DNA of 64,000 bases from Fomitopsis serialis (Eukaryota; Basidiomycota; Agaricomycetes; Polyporales; Fomitopsidaceae): contig NW_025954963.1 in NCBI RefSeq assembly GCF_022376445.1, forward strand, positions 992,001-1,056,000. The letters are read 5' to 3'. Positions 1-9,230 of the stretch are shown piece by piece. The position numbers and the translations under genes were made by a program. Every line of letters starts with the position of its first letter. The stretch's first letter is position 1. Below the pieces are notes generated by a model, which worked only from the letters and a program-made list of their open reading frames with translations, was not told the origin of the DNA and ran no database searches.

Positions 1-172
1 AGTTCGAGATCCTGCAGGCCGAGTGGTAGGTGCTAAGACGATTGACTGGAAGAGGCCCCTCCCGACCGTCTGCACAAGCACCGCGAGGGCACGATGGGCG
101 CGGACGGTGATGTCGTCCAAACGCCTGCAGGTGCAGGAGCTCGCGGGAACGCGGCGTACACTGCCGTCGATG

Positions 173-190
173 CTCCTCCTCCTCCTCCTC
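173..190. repeat. (CTC)n microsatellite
   Basis: A pure CTC/TCC run of six units lies just before the dispersed repeat that begins near 196. Similar runs occur at 41263-41291, about 44513-44553 and 57418-57437. It is a simple-sequence tract with no coding claim. Confidence 0.85.
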
Positions 191-195
191 GAGGG

Positions 196-387
196 CTGAC
201 TCAGCTGAGCGCTAAATGTTCTCACTCGATCACGTGGAGAAATGCGTCGCGCGAGACGCATCCAGCGCGACCGGACGGGCGCGTCGCGTGTGTATTCAAG
301 TTCATCCCTGCATCTTAGCCTCTTCAATTCAAACGCCACCTTACTGGAGGCCTGACAGATCATGATCCGCCTCCACACCCGCATATG
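196..387 (+). repeat. Dispersed repeat with CGCG palindromes, copy A
   Basis: This stretch is related to the reverse complement of 50881-51090. Shared blocks include the ACTCGATCAC segment, the GCGTCGCGCG-rich palindromic core and the block ATCCCTGCATCTTAGCCTCT. Copy B has a longer CGCG core and several small indels, so the copies are diverged. No coding potential is apparent. It may be an old non-autonomous element, but no terminal repeats or target duplications were resolved. Confidence 0.7.
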
Positions 388-1034
388 ATGTTTCGATCCC
401 CAAGCGCAGACAACAAATGACTACTGGCAGAGGCTACGAGCTCGAGAGACCAAGTAATCATGTCAGGCAACACTCGCAGGACCATACGTGTCGCCTTTCG
501 ACGCCTGGATCGACAGGACTACTTAGCAGATCTGCAGGCTGTCGGTCACGCCAGCGATGAACAGCTTGAACGACGACAGTGCCCGCTGAAGGTACGCGTC
601 CTATTGGTCAGCCTTGCAGAAAGCGGGCCCAGCGTTCTTCTACTTTCCGTGTAAAGACTGCAGTGTACTGCGTGTGTTTGTTTCTGCCTGAACAATTCAT
701 CTGGGGGATGTTATAGGCATGCGGATCGTGTCCGACTTGCATGAAGCTGTAGGACACAGACCAGTTCGCTGACACAGACAAGCGCTACAGCACAGAGGAA
801 GGGGGGCACACAACGGCAAGCGGCGACTTCCAGCCACCGCAAGAGGTAGACGTGAGGATAGAAGACACGCCGAAAGTGTCGGTATGAGGAGATGTTTGAC
901 TCGGACAGCACTGGCAGCATTTCCGACGCCGTACGCAAGCTTAAGTTGTGCACTGAACTGGTCCATGTTCCGTCGCATGAGGTATTGTATAGACACGCAG
1001 TCTTCGGACGTCGCCAGACATCACGACTTGTATC
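388..1034. other. No recognisable gene
   Basis: Only short ORFs without recognisable motifs are present. The stretch lies between the dispersed repeat and the left edge of the 1.3-kb inverted duplication. Confidence 0.5.
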
Positions 1035-2345
1035 CCGTGCCATTAAAGATCCAGGGGGGATAAATATCTGCAGGGGAACTACTTCAGAGTACGTACAGGC
1101 CCAGCGGCCCGGGGGTCAGATATTACGCTCGGGAAAACGTGCGATCCCAGCTGCGATGCGGGAAACACGGCCTAGATGGTACTGATCCCTCTCAGCTGAT
1201 GTGAGCTCTGACACCATGCGTCCATCGAGCTCCCGGTATTGAAACATGGTGCCGCCGGTCCAAAAGACAGCGGAGCCACGCCGTGCCCCTTCTGTCACCA
1301 GAGGGGTGTTGTAGTGAGTGAACGCGGCTGATGGTATCAGTAGGGGCACGCCAGGACCGACCTCAACCTCGCAATCCAGATCTGCAAGGCCAACGCGACA
1401 ATCCGCCGCCGGGTCAAACTGTCCGAATGGGACAATGCAACAGAGCCCGGGGCCCAGATTGGTACAATCGAGGTGTCTTTCACAGACTACGTCTCCAAAC
1501 GTTGAGAGCAAAGGACGCGAAGGGATGGAAAAGAGCCTCTATATGTGCATCGCCGCGAAGTGCGTAGTCAAGAGTTTGTGCGTAATACTCGTGGAGCTGG
1601 GGGAAAATTCGACGAAAGACGCCTACACCCACATGAGGACGTCGAGACAACAGGCAAGGGAGAAGCAGCTCACCAGCAACCAGCCGGATGACAGGCGCCA
1701 ACAGTTGGGCAAGCTCGTGAGCGACATCAACATGGTCGCAGAGCTTCGCAACCGAATTCTCGTACCTCAAGATCCTCGGACATGTCTACGTGGTCGAGGA
1801 TGCGGAAGACTTGGCCCTGATTGTTCGCGATGTGACGCGCTACGGGGGTGCACACAAACCGGCGGTACGTGGATCTCGGTCGAGACTGGTTTGCTGGTGA
1901 CTGTGATTCATCAGGCGGGGTGTACACAAGTTGACAACGGGCGGACTGAGAAGTGACGAGAAGGCGGTCGATAAAACCATGTACAACCTCGGTTTCAAAG
2001 TCAACTGCATAATCTGCTGACTACATCTGGGAGGCTCGCCTCACCACGTAAGACAGCGTGCACGATTGCGTTCCGGGCCCGGGGCCGGCGAGCAGTGCAC
2101 ACAGCTGAACGCCTATACCCCTGGTAAGATGCTAGTAGGCGACGCAATGATTTGCTACGTACTATCGCCTGCGAGCGACGATGGTACCGGTGTTGAGAGA
2201 CAGACCCAGAGGAGACAAAGTTGGTTCTTCAAGATCTTTAAGAGAGGTGCGTGGCTTTTGGAAATCCGATTTAACACTATTGAATGTGTTAATACTATTT
2301 AAAGATGTCAGTACTGTATCGGGCCGGGATCTCGGCCGGACAAGG
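1035..2345 (+). repeat. 1.3-kb duplication arm, inverted partner at 43111-44421
   Basis: The reverse complement of 43111-44421 is essentially identical to this block, and every ORF inside recurs with the same length and translation. The left edge is at the CCGTGCCATTAAAGATCC junction. The right edge falls inside a MITE terminal repeat. The arm carries the degraded 2OG-oxygenase-like gene. The near identity implies a recent duplication or gene conversion. Confidence 0.9.
1116..1927 (-). pseudogene. Degraded 2OG-Fe(II) oxygenase-like protein of basidiomycete type, copy 1
   Basis: The carboxy-terminal part (1116-1511) has the hallmarks of a double-stranded beta-helix oxygenase-like family common in Agaricomycetes. 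It shows an HxD motif (RHLDCTNL, H13 and D15 of the ORF), then PFGQFDP, then LLIPSAAFTHYNTP with the distal histidine at H66, then a VFWTGGTMFQY strand. The upstream part (1480-1770) carries FPQLHEYYAQTLDYAL, matching the helix that precedes the HxD strand in this family, but it is in another reading frame. A one-base shift near 1500 therefore splits the protein. The N-terminus is not resolved (1727-1927 may belong to it). The same break is in the copy at 43529-44340, so it predates the duplication. The family assignment rests on motif memory and is moderately sure. The substrate is unknown. Confidence 0.6.
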
Positions 2346-2349
2346 TACT
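2314..2349 (+). repeat. Solo MITE terminal repeat
   Basis: The sequence after a TA dinucleotide (2312-2313) begins CTGTATCGGGCCGGGATCTC and matches the left terminal inverted repeat of the MITE at 42928-43142. Past about 2349 the sequence is unrelated and no matching right end was found. The duplication 1035-2345 therefore ends inside this element. Confidence 0.75.
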
Positions 2350-2982
2350 TAGGACTTGGGACTTTGGCGTTTGGACTACGGAAATTTCCAACGATAAATA
2401 CTGTCATACATATAGCGCCTGTCGCACACGATCAGATGAAATCAAGCGCTGAACGTTGAGATCGTGAGACCTCGACTTTCAATCCTTTAATTTGCACGCC
2501 ACGACCATGAACACCACTACATAAGTACAACAGCCTCCATCGCTTCAAGCTCTTTCAGGGGACTTCCAATCTCTCGTGTGAACACTAGGATCTCGATCTC
2601 TGCTCCGATGAACTGGTTCAGGCTCTTCGTCGTCGGCGGGGCGCTCGAGGCGTGAATGTACTACAACAGCTGATGCAGACGCCACTACGCGACTAGTCTA
2701 CCGCCGCCCTAGTCAGCCCTCGAGGGAAGAGAGGTGGGCGGCCGCTGGGTGATCAAGGAGTGTCTGCGAATACGTTGAGTCGGCGTCAACAACGAGCAGC
2801 CAACGTACGGCGTACTGGTTGATATGCGTAGAATACTCTCGCGGGGCGGAAGCATACTGCAAAGCCTACTCGACGAAGCACGCGAGGCGTAAAAGGCTGC
2901 CGAAAAGAAAGTTTTATCGAAAAACACCACAGATATGTGTGTTCCTTATGTAATTCTTTGTATTAGGCCATAGGAACTGATT
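2350..2982. other. No recognisable gene
   Basis: Short ORFs only, with no motif recognised on either strand. This stretch is unique to this copy: the related locus at 43-45.6 kb lacks it. Confidence 0.4.
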
Positions 2983-3566
2983 GTGCGACCACAATTACAG
3001 GCATGGAGGAACTCACATCCCTCTCAGCTCGAACTGGGCAGCAAGGAATTGCTTCTGAACGATGCGCACGACTTCGTCGGCAGCCGCACACGGTATCCTG
3101 ATAGGGGATCCCTTTCCTGCGCGGCTACCTCCTCGTACGTCTATAGCTGGAATCGTCTAACTTACCGCCCATGACACGTCGGCGCATCAGTGCGGCGCGC
3201 CCTGTTCGGGGAACTTGAAGACGTCCATCATTCAGGGCATCACAGGGGAGCTTGGGCTGAACGCCAGGCGTCCGGAGGGCTACGGCGACGACAACGAGCA
3301 CACGCCGGAGAAGCAGCGGGAGCCAGCAGTAAGCACAGGGAGTCGATGCCGGCTCTCACACCACCCTTTCCGGTCTCCTTGGTGTGCTCGACGGCATCGG
3401 TGCGCAGGAGTGCCGTATCCTGTTTGCGATCACGAACAGCGTACAAGGCCCTGATCCCGCGCTCTGCCGCCCAGGGCGGGTGGACCTCCGTGTCAATTTC
3501 AGGCTGGCGAGTCGATACCAAGCGGAGAACCTCTTACCGGCGCGGATGAGCCCGAGGCAGGTGGGG
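2983..3566 (+). pseudogene. BCS1-like AAA ATPase remnant
   Basis: Several blocks in order match mitochondrial BCS1-like AAA ATPases of basidiomycetes. First comes LGSKELLLNDAHDFVGS followed by YPDRGIPF (about 3019-3130). An intron of about 55 bp follows, starting near GTACGTCTAT and ending at 3190. Then comes a damaged Walker A (GAPCSGN-LKTS instead of GxPGxGKTS), SIIQGITGELGLN, an acidic linker with DDNEHTPEKQ, and the post-Walker-B block LDGIGAQECRILFAITN with DPALCRPGRVDL and FRLASRYQAENL (3384-3530). The Walker B aspartates are absent and the blocks lie in different frames. The lesions rule out a working ATPase. The intron is kept, so the copy derives from genomic DNA. Confidence 0.8.
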
Positions 3567-4557
3567 TTGACGCATCTCCATGAACGACGCGTAGTGGCGC
3601 CCGCGCGGTGATGATCATATTTGAGCTCTTCTTAATGATGACCTCGTACCGAAACCTACTCATTCCACTTTCATCCATCCAGCCTGGAGCAGACTACATC
3701 ATTCGCATGACATCCAACATACAATCCCGGCGTGTAGCGCGGGCGACCCGTCTGACCGTCTACAGGGACGAGAATGCAGTCAACCGGCCCATGTGCGCTA
3801 CTACCCGAGCGAAACCCCCGCCGACCACTGCGACTGCCCCGGAGAACGCAAAACCAGTCGTCCTCACGCGGGTCACCACATCAACTGCCACCACCCGCAC
3901 GAAAGCAGCTGCCTCCGCGTCGAATAGATTTCTGACCGACAGTAAGCTCGCCGGACTGGATTCCCGAGTCGACGTCAGGAGTCCATCGACTGCATCTGGA
4001 CGACCACGAGCTCCTTGATCTTGGCTGTCACATCCTCAATCTTCGCGGTCACTACCGGTTGCCCCCGCTCTACGCTCCGAAGACGACAAGACACTACCAC
4101 CGGAGTACAGTGACTGGTCCCTGACGTACGTGTTTGTGACACGGCTACGCGTTGCTCCGCTCATCCTCTCCGCAGCGAGTTGCGTGCCAGATGCTACCGC
4201 TCAGGTGATGCCCTCTAAGCGTACGCGAATACCTCGGCCCCGGCTCGATCCCATATGTCCCCGCATAGATGGCTATTATGCGATTCGTGTCGGCGGGCAT
4301 GGACACGCGGCCGCGTTTCCTACCACCGTCCACTGTGACCGCTTGATTGAGGCCCAGGTCAGTGGTCGAAGGATCTCACGCGTGAGGTGAACACGAACAT
4401 GGAAGTCTACGGCTTCCTTGCAACCACGACGGCGAAGGTAAGCGTCTCAGACAGTGCCTCCGAGTGCCGGCTCAATGTCTCTTTCGTAGTGACGCTGACT
4501 GCTTCTCTCAGAACTTGTCCGAGCTCGAGCCTCACTTCAACGGTCTTTTCACCCCCG
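3567..4557 (+). repeat. 1-kb duplicated block, direct partner at 44640-45628
   Basis: The block matches 44640-45628 in the same orientation with only a few substitutions. Its right half (3986-4557) is also present at 14455-15040. All three copies end at the same place, in the exon encoding LFTP of aconitase. The left half (3608-4018) holds an ORF of 136 codons without recognisable domains. Confidence 0.9.
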
Positions 4558-4575
4558 ACTTGGCGACGACTACAT
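4150..4575 (+). pseudogene. Mitochondrial aconitase fragment, copy 1
   Basis: The pieces match fungal aconitate hydratase, the TCA-cycle enzyme that isomerises citrate to isocitrate. RVACQ and DATAQ lie in adjacent frames (one-base loss at about 4190). An intron follows at 4205-4268, then MAIMRFVSAGMDT, then AFPTTVHCDRLIEAQ (family PTTVHCDHLIEAQ), a one-base shift, and VNTNMEVYGFLATTTAK. An intron-like segment follows at 4438-4511, and then NLSELEPHFNGLFTPDLATT. In intact aconitase the last two blocks are about 170 residues apart, so an internal deletion joined two introns. The protein is truncated at both ends and has at least three frameshifts. It cannot be active. Confidence 0.88.
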
Positions 4576-4747
4576 GAACGAGGACCCAGCCAGACGAGAC
4601 TCAACATGTCTCCTTTATGTGTGCCTCGTGACTTGTTCGTTGCACGACTGGGTGTACATCAGATGGGAATTTTTGACTCCCACCTATCGTGCTCTATCTC
4701 ACTGCTACTGAACCAGCACACTACGACTCCAGCTCCTTCTCACAGCC

Positions 4748-5002
4748 ATGAATCCGCTCCCTGTATGTGTCTGTCGACGACAATTCGCTGATGATGGTGG
4801 TTTGCAGCGACACCAGCAGACGTGCACGCTCTTTGCACATCACTCCCCGAAACTGGTCGAGCGTGCTGCGGGAATGGGGCTGCGGAGCCTGAAGCGGCGG
4901 CGAATGGAAGAGCTGGCCAAACCTGAGGATAGCAGCCATGACGTCGAAGACTTGGGCCTTGGTGCCACACAGACAGAAGCGGTGCGTTTCTGTCGAGAAT
5001 GA
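4748..5002 (+). CDS. C2H2/C2HC-like zinc-finger ORF
   Basis: An 84-codon ORF begins near the N-terminus with CVCRRQFADDGGLQRHQQTC. The spacing C-x-C, then F, L, H-x3-C is that of a single zinc finger. A basic segment (SLKRRRMEEL) and an acidic tail follow. Similar single fingers followed by a basic helix occur at the N-termini of Agaricomycete transposon-associated proteins, but no transposase domain follows here. It may be a first exon or a truncated remnant. A GT-AG exit near the end is possible. The function is unknown. Confidence 0.5.
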   Translation: MNPLPVCVCRRQFADDGGLQRHQQTCTLFAHHSPKLVERAAGMGLRSLKRRRMEELAKPEDSSHDVEDLGLGATQTEAVRFCRE

Positions 5003-5545
5003 CTACCTGACATAGCTCATGTCACCGAGGAACAGGCACTTGACACTGAGGACTCTTGATCACTATTACTGATGCTTCTTCTGCATAGGCGAGAGTCACC
5101 ATCGGCGTTCAAAGACCCGCTTTGCTCGGACCAACAAATCGAACTTCACGGGGCAGATCGCCAGTATTGAGCGGCGCGAGAGTCGCTTACAAGACATGTC
5201 TGAGGCACTGTCTGCGGCGGGCATCTCTCCTGCACCTGGTCGCAAGTCCAAAGCTGGTCCGAAGTCCAACTTCGAAGACGCACTATCAGAGCAGCATCAT
5301 TACATAGCACGTTCGCAAAGGGAGTTCGTGCATATCCCGACTTGGGTGCATGCGCAATGACCCCGCAGCAACGGTACTTAGCGTAGACATGCGCACAACA
5401 GGTTATACACGAGTAGATCATGATAAACGTAAAGGGAGCGGAGGCAGAGAAGAGAACGAACACCTCAGCCACTCTATGCAGCGACGCGCGACGGGTTGCG
5501 GGCGAGCGTCGCACCCGCACGCTGGGCCCGGATACTACTAAAGCG
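5003..5545. other. No recognisable gene
   Basis: Overlapping ORFs on both strands (for example 5146-5601 minus) show no family motif. The segment separates the zinc-finger ORF from the tail of the H+-ATPase pseudogene. Confidence 0.4.
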
Positions 5546-6662
5546 CTAGAGCTCCTCCGGCTTGACAGAGCGGTTGCGCAAGATGCTGATGTTGGTCTCA
5601 CCGCTGCTCGCGGTCAGCACACCCTCGCGACGCTGGCGGAGACTTGACGATCGTCGCCTTCATCGTCAACTTGATCCAGTCCAGAGGGACGAACCAAACG
5701 ATGTCCTTAGAAGAATGAGCGAACGTCAACGGCAGCAGATGTGGCGAGACTTACCCAGATCCAGACGATGCCAACCCAGCCACCAGAGATACCATGGGTA
5801 CTAGTGAAACCCCAGTCGGCGTACGCCGCAATGATCGTCGGCACGAGCTGCGCAATGCAGAATGCGCAGAACAAAGCCGCCGAGGGACGCTCCATGAAGA
5901 AGCTGTGCGACCGAGTGACGAAGATGAGCGCCTGCGAGATGGTGGCAACCTGGAGGTAGACCACCGAGTGCAAAATACGATCGCTATGGTTCGTCGCAAT
6001 CGTAGCACCGCCCTCGAACAGAACACCGAACTTGATGCAAATAGTAACAAGGGTGATGCTGTAGTTGAAGGCATGTCAGTATAAATAAAGCGCGGACAAC
6101 AGCGAGGACGGACGTAGACAAGGTGAGGTACGAGCCGTAGGCCACGGCGTACGAGAAGATCTCGGCGAAGTCCCAGCAATGGTGAGCTGGTCGCCGGTGA
6201 CCATCTTGATCTTGACGCCGAGAAGTATGGCATCGTCGAACGTCTGCTCGGTGTCCGTACTGGGAGGGTCGCAGATAGGAAGGAGACCAATGAGCTCGAA
6301 GCCGCCGCCGTCTACCTCCTCGTAAGCGCACGCAGACCGCCCGCAGCAAACTCTTCGACATCGGCCTAGATCTTGTTCTCTGCTCCTCGGTCTTGCGCGT
6401 TCAGCTCGATGGCGATACCGGCCATACCCTTGGTGGGGCGCGTGAGGTGGCCAACTGCCTCCTCACGGTACGTGATCTCCGCACGCTTGCCAGCGGGGTT
6501 GAAAGGCTTGAAGGCGAGCAACTTGATACCGAAACGCGCGCGAGTGGTGACGGTGAGAGTGCCGACAGCACCATGTCGATAGTGTCCTGGTCCTCGGAAC
6601 GCGAAGCGTACGCAGCGAGAAGAATGGCGTCCTCGCGAGAAAGGGCCGTAAGTGCAGATGGC
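5546..6662 (-). pseudogene. PMA1: Plasma-membrane H+-ATPase (P-type) pseudogene with internal deletion
   Basis: Read on the minus strand, blocks match fungal proton-pumping P-type ATPases in order. They are YGPFSREDAILLAAYASRSE with QDTIDM (about 6660-6580), FGIKLLAFKPFNPAGKRAEI, KGMAGIAIEL, DVEEFAAGGLRAL, then AYEEVDGGGFELIGLLPICD, DDAILLGVKIKMVTGDQLTI, FAEIFSYAVAYGSYLTLSTS, VVYLQVATISQALIFVTRSH, FCIAQLVPTIIAAYADWGF, HGISGGWVGIVWIW, and a tail ending ISILRNRSVKPEEL with a stop at 5546. The hinge GDGxNDxPAL and most membrane helices are missing because MVTGDQLTIA is fused to FAEIFSYA at about 6182. The N-terminal domain with the phosphorylated Asp is absent. Several frameshifts and one stop separate the blocks. 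Confidence 0.9.
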
Positions 6663-6789
6663 AGTGAAGCCGGGCGACCCTACGATTGACCCGAGGTGCC
6701 TTCACACACGCGGCCGCAGGGCTCCAGTGGCTTGCATTGGCATATGGCAGGTGCGCCTGGTGTCGCGAAGGGGGATCCGTGAGCGTATT

Positions 6790-7077
6790 GAAGCGGAGGT
6801 CGGCGCACTGCTAGACCTGAAGATGGAGCGCGGCGTTGCCCCCGGCAAGGTGCGATGCGCTCCATCGCGCAGCTTGTCGGGAACATGGTGCTGCGCCGCC
6901 GAGACACGTTCCAACCGCTGGCTAATCGGAAGACGGGCGCGGTGCGCACCCAGCTGTCGTGCTGCGTCGTGGCGGAGGAGCTTCTCTAGTTTGGGCCTGA
7001 GGACATTGATGTTGACGTGGACGCGGACGCAGACGTGATGGACGTGTCTGACGATTCGGACATGGAACAAGACTAAT
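6790..7077 (+). pseudogene. Fragment of an unidentified gene with acidic tail
   Basis: The plus strand reads EVGALLDLKMERGVAPGK, then after a one-base shift GAMRSIAQLVGNMVLRRRDT and RKTGAVRTQLSCCVVAEELL, a stop, then an Asp-rich tail (FGPEDIDVDVDADADVMD) ending near 7076. A diverged copy of the first part occurs on the minus strand at 55363-55648. Conservation between the two supports a real parent gene, but I do not recognise the family. The break after PGK and the stop before the acidic tail suggest a pseudogene, although the tail could be a separate exon. Confidence 0.5.
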
Positions 7078-7149
7078 GTATTGTGCGACGTGGTTGGCCG
7101 GCGGAGGTCGGAAAGGGCAGAATGGTGAGCATACTCGGTGATGGTCGCG

Positions 7150-7242
7150 CGGCGTGGACGTGATGATCGTGGCGATGTAGCCGTCGCAGTCGATGGACGC
7201 GCGAACCTGCTCTGAACCGGGAGTAGCGTGCTTGACGATACA
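7150..7242 (-). pseudogene. Second type of aconitase fragment
   Basis: The minus strand reads HATPGSEQVRASIDCDGYIA. This matches the aconitase segment TPGSEQVRATIERDGQIA that lies downstream of the NLSELEPH block. The match is short (about 25 residues), and neither flank continues as aconitase. It comes from a different part of the gene from the three longer copies and is in the opposite orientation to them. Confidence 0.7.
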
Positions 7243-7312
7243 AACAGCGCGGGGCATGTCCTCTTACGAGGAGTTCAAGTTGGTGCAAGAACCGATCAGA
7301 GCAACACGGAGA

Positions 7313-7591
7313 TCAGCAGACCAGTTGTTCTTCTCGACAGCCTCCTTGAACTTCGAGACCGGAGTCTAAGAGTGCCTGCGTGCTCGGTAATGAGTCCGGT
7401 AGATCCCGGAGTGACTGCGATTGCTCATTGGGGTCAAGACGATGGACGTCTAGGAGCTCTTGAAGTTCGAGGATGGCGTAACTCTGCGTCGCTAGAGTCT
7501 GCTGGTGAAGCGCACGCAGGCGTTGCTCGCGTTCCAGGGATGTCTGCAAAGAAGCGATCTCAGCCTGAAGCTCGTCGATTCTGGTCTGCAT
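7313..7591 (-). CDS. Short coiled-coil ORF
   Basis: A 92-codon ORF starts [20 protein letters not shown] and continues with heptad-like spacing for about 55 residues. A polar tail then ends at 7313. The ORF stays open upstream to 7687, but the M at 7591 directly precedes the heptads. Such segments often precede F-box or other domains in basidiomycete proteins. No partner domain is visible next to it, so it may be an isolated exon. Function unknown. Confidence 0.4.
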   Translation of the reverse strand: MQTRIDELQAEIASLQTSLEREQRLRALHQQTLATQSYAILELQELLDVHRLDPNEQSQSLRDLPDSLPSTQALLDSGLEVQGGCREEQLVC

Positions 7592-7799
7592 GACTAGTAT
7601 CAATAACGACGAGACACTTCGCGCCGAGGACGCATCTCCCAAGTCCATTTCTGACGGTCTCAGATCCACAGCAGCGAAGAGAGCCATGAGGAGTTATACG
7701 CACCATTCTGCAGTGGCTTCGACGATCGAGACTGCTCTTCAGCTACAAGAAGTAGCGGCTTATCTAGCCCGTTGTAATACGGCATCAGCGCCATGAAGG

Positions 7800-9230
7800 T
7801 ACAAAGAATGCTACATTCTCACCGACCATAGAATACTCCCCGCCTCCGAGTCCCTCGCTGCCGCTCGCAAAAATCTCCTCCGACTAGCTCATGCGCCCAT
7901 TGGCTCTCGGTCGTCTGTGAGTTGAGGGGCCCGCCTTCAACGTAGAGGCTGGTTTGCATTACTGATCAGTCACTAGAAGTTGTTCTAGCCCGCGAAATGT
8001 GCATACCTTTTCGTCCGCTCAGTTGCCCGCACAGCAGCTGTCCGCCGACGCATGCGAAAATCCGTCGCATGAGAACTTGACGATGAGTTTAAGAGCGGTC
8101 GTTAAGGTTGTGGGTCCGCTCGATGGAGCTCGATGACGACGGCGGTGTATATCCTGCCAAAACGAGACAAAAGAAGTGAGAGAAACATTGGTAGTGTTGA
8201 GCATGTTTCTACCTTCATAAGCACAGTATCATGATAGGCTTCGGGCACCGACACGGGGAGTACACTAGGAGTCTCAATCGAGTAGTGAAACTTTGAAGGT
8301 CAAGCCGCGTCACAAATCGGTACGGGAAGTCTGAATGTCGCGGGAAACAAAGATTTCCTTAGGGCGCGTCGGTTGTGGTTAGCGTTGCATGCAGCCAGGT
8401 CACGATGACCAAGTATGTTGAACGGCTATCTGCTCGATTGAGTCGTCGACGTAGTCGCGGAAACCAAGTGGAACACAGTTCCGAGGGAATCACAAACATG
8501 ACGGGGAGTTGAGCCAGCCAGCAGCGATTGGTGCCAATCAGAGGGGTGGCGAAAAAGCAGGCAGTAGAGCATGTTGTTTGTCGGGAAACCAGGATGTAAC
8601 AGACCGATGTAATCTGTGCGACGCGCCGCCGCAGTGAGAGCGTGCTGAGAGCGACTAATTAGGAGATATCATACATAAATCACCAGACTTTTCGCGATCG
8701 ATAAGACACACCAGGCCCTACCAGGCCATAACAGCTGCGTGCTGCGTGCGTCCTCCGCGATGCACTCATGATCTACGTACGATCTACGTACTCGGTCGGA
8801 TGTCCGAGTCGCGATGCCCTTTAGGAGCCTTTACGCTCTTACTTTCCGAGTCTGTTGTTGGTTTTGGAAGACTATCTTTGTCACTGGCTTCGCTGTACAA
8901 CCCTGTCGTCTTGTTACAGGGAGGCACACTTCTGGCAGCTCCGGCGAGCACTCTCCTCGCGATGCGGCCGAGCACTTAGTTTATTCAATTGTGCGCGCAG
9001 TCATCGAGTGTCATTGATTCATTATGCCAGCCTTCCTCGAGCTGAACCTTCTACCTGTGCGCGGGCCCTTCTCAGTCAAACCAGCTTCTCAAATACACTT
9101 CACCCTCTTCGCTCTCATGCTCCTCATGCATCGTCATCTCCTCGTCACTCTTCGCCGGCGTGGCTAGTTTGAGGAGCTGAGGTTATTGTGGCAACAGTCA
9201 GGGCTAAAGACGATACAATAAGCATAATGG
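7800..9230. other. No recognisable gene
   Basis: Short ORFs only. The stretch lies downstream of the CACTA transposase gene and probably contains one end of that element. A TACACTAGGAG motif at about 8262 begins like a CACTA terminus, but no matching inverted end was identified. Confidence 0.4.

Noticed and set aside
1318..1956. 212-codon plus-strand ORF (repeated at 43500-44138)
   Set aside because: It lies antisense to the 2OG-oxygenase-like blocks, has no motif of its own, and is conserved only because the whole block is duplicated.
8262..8275. CACTA-like terminus
   Set aside because: The motif CACTAGG is short, and no inverted partner was found on the far side of the transposase gene.
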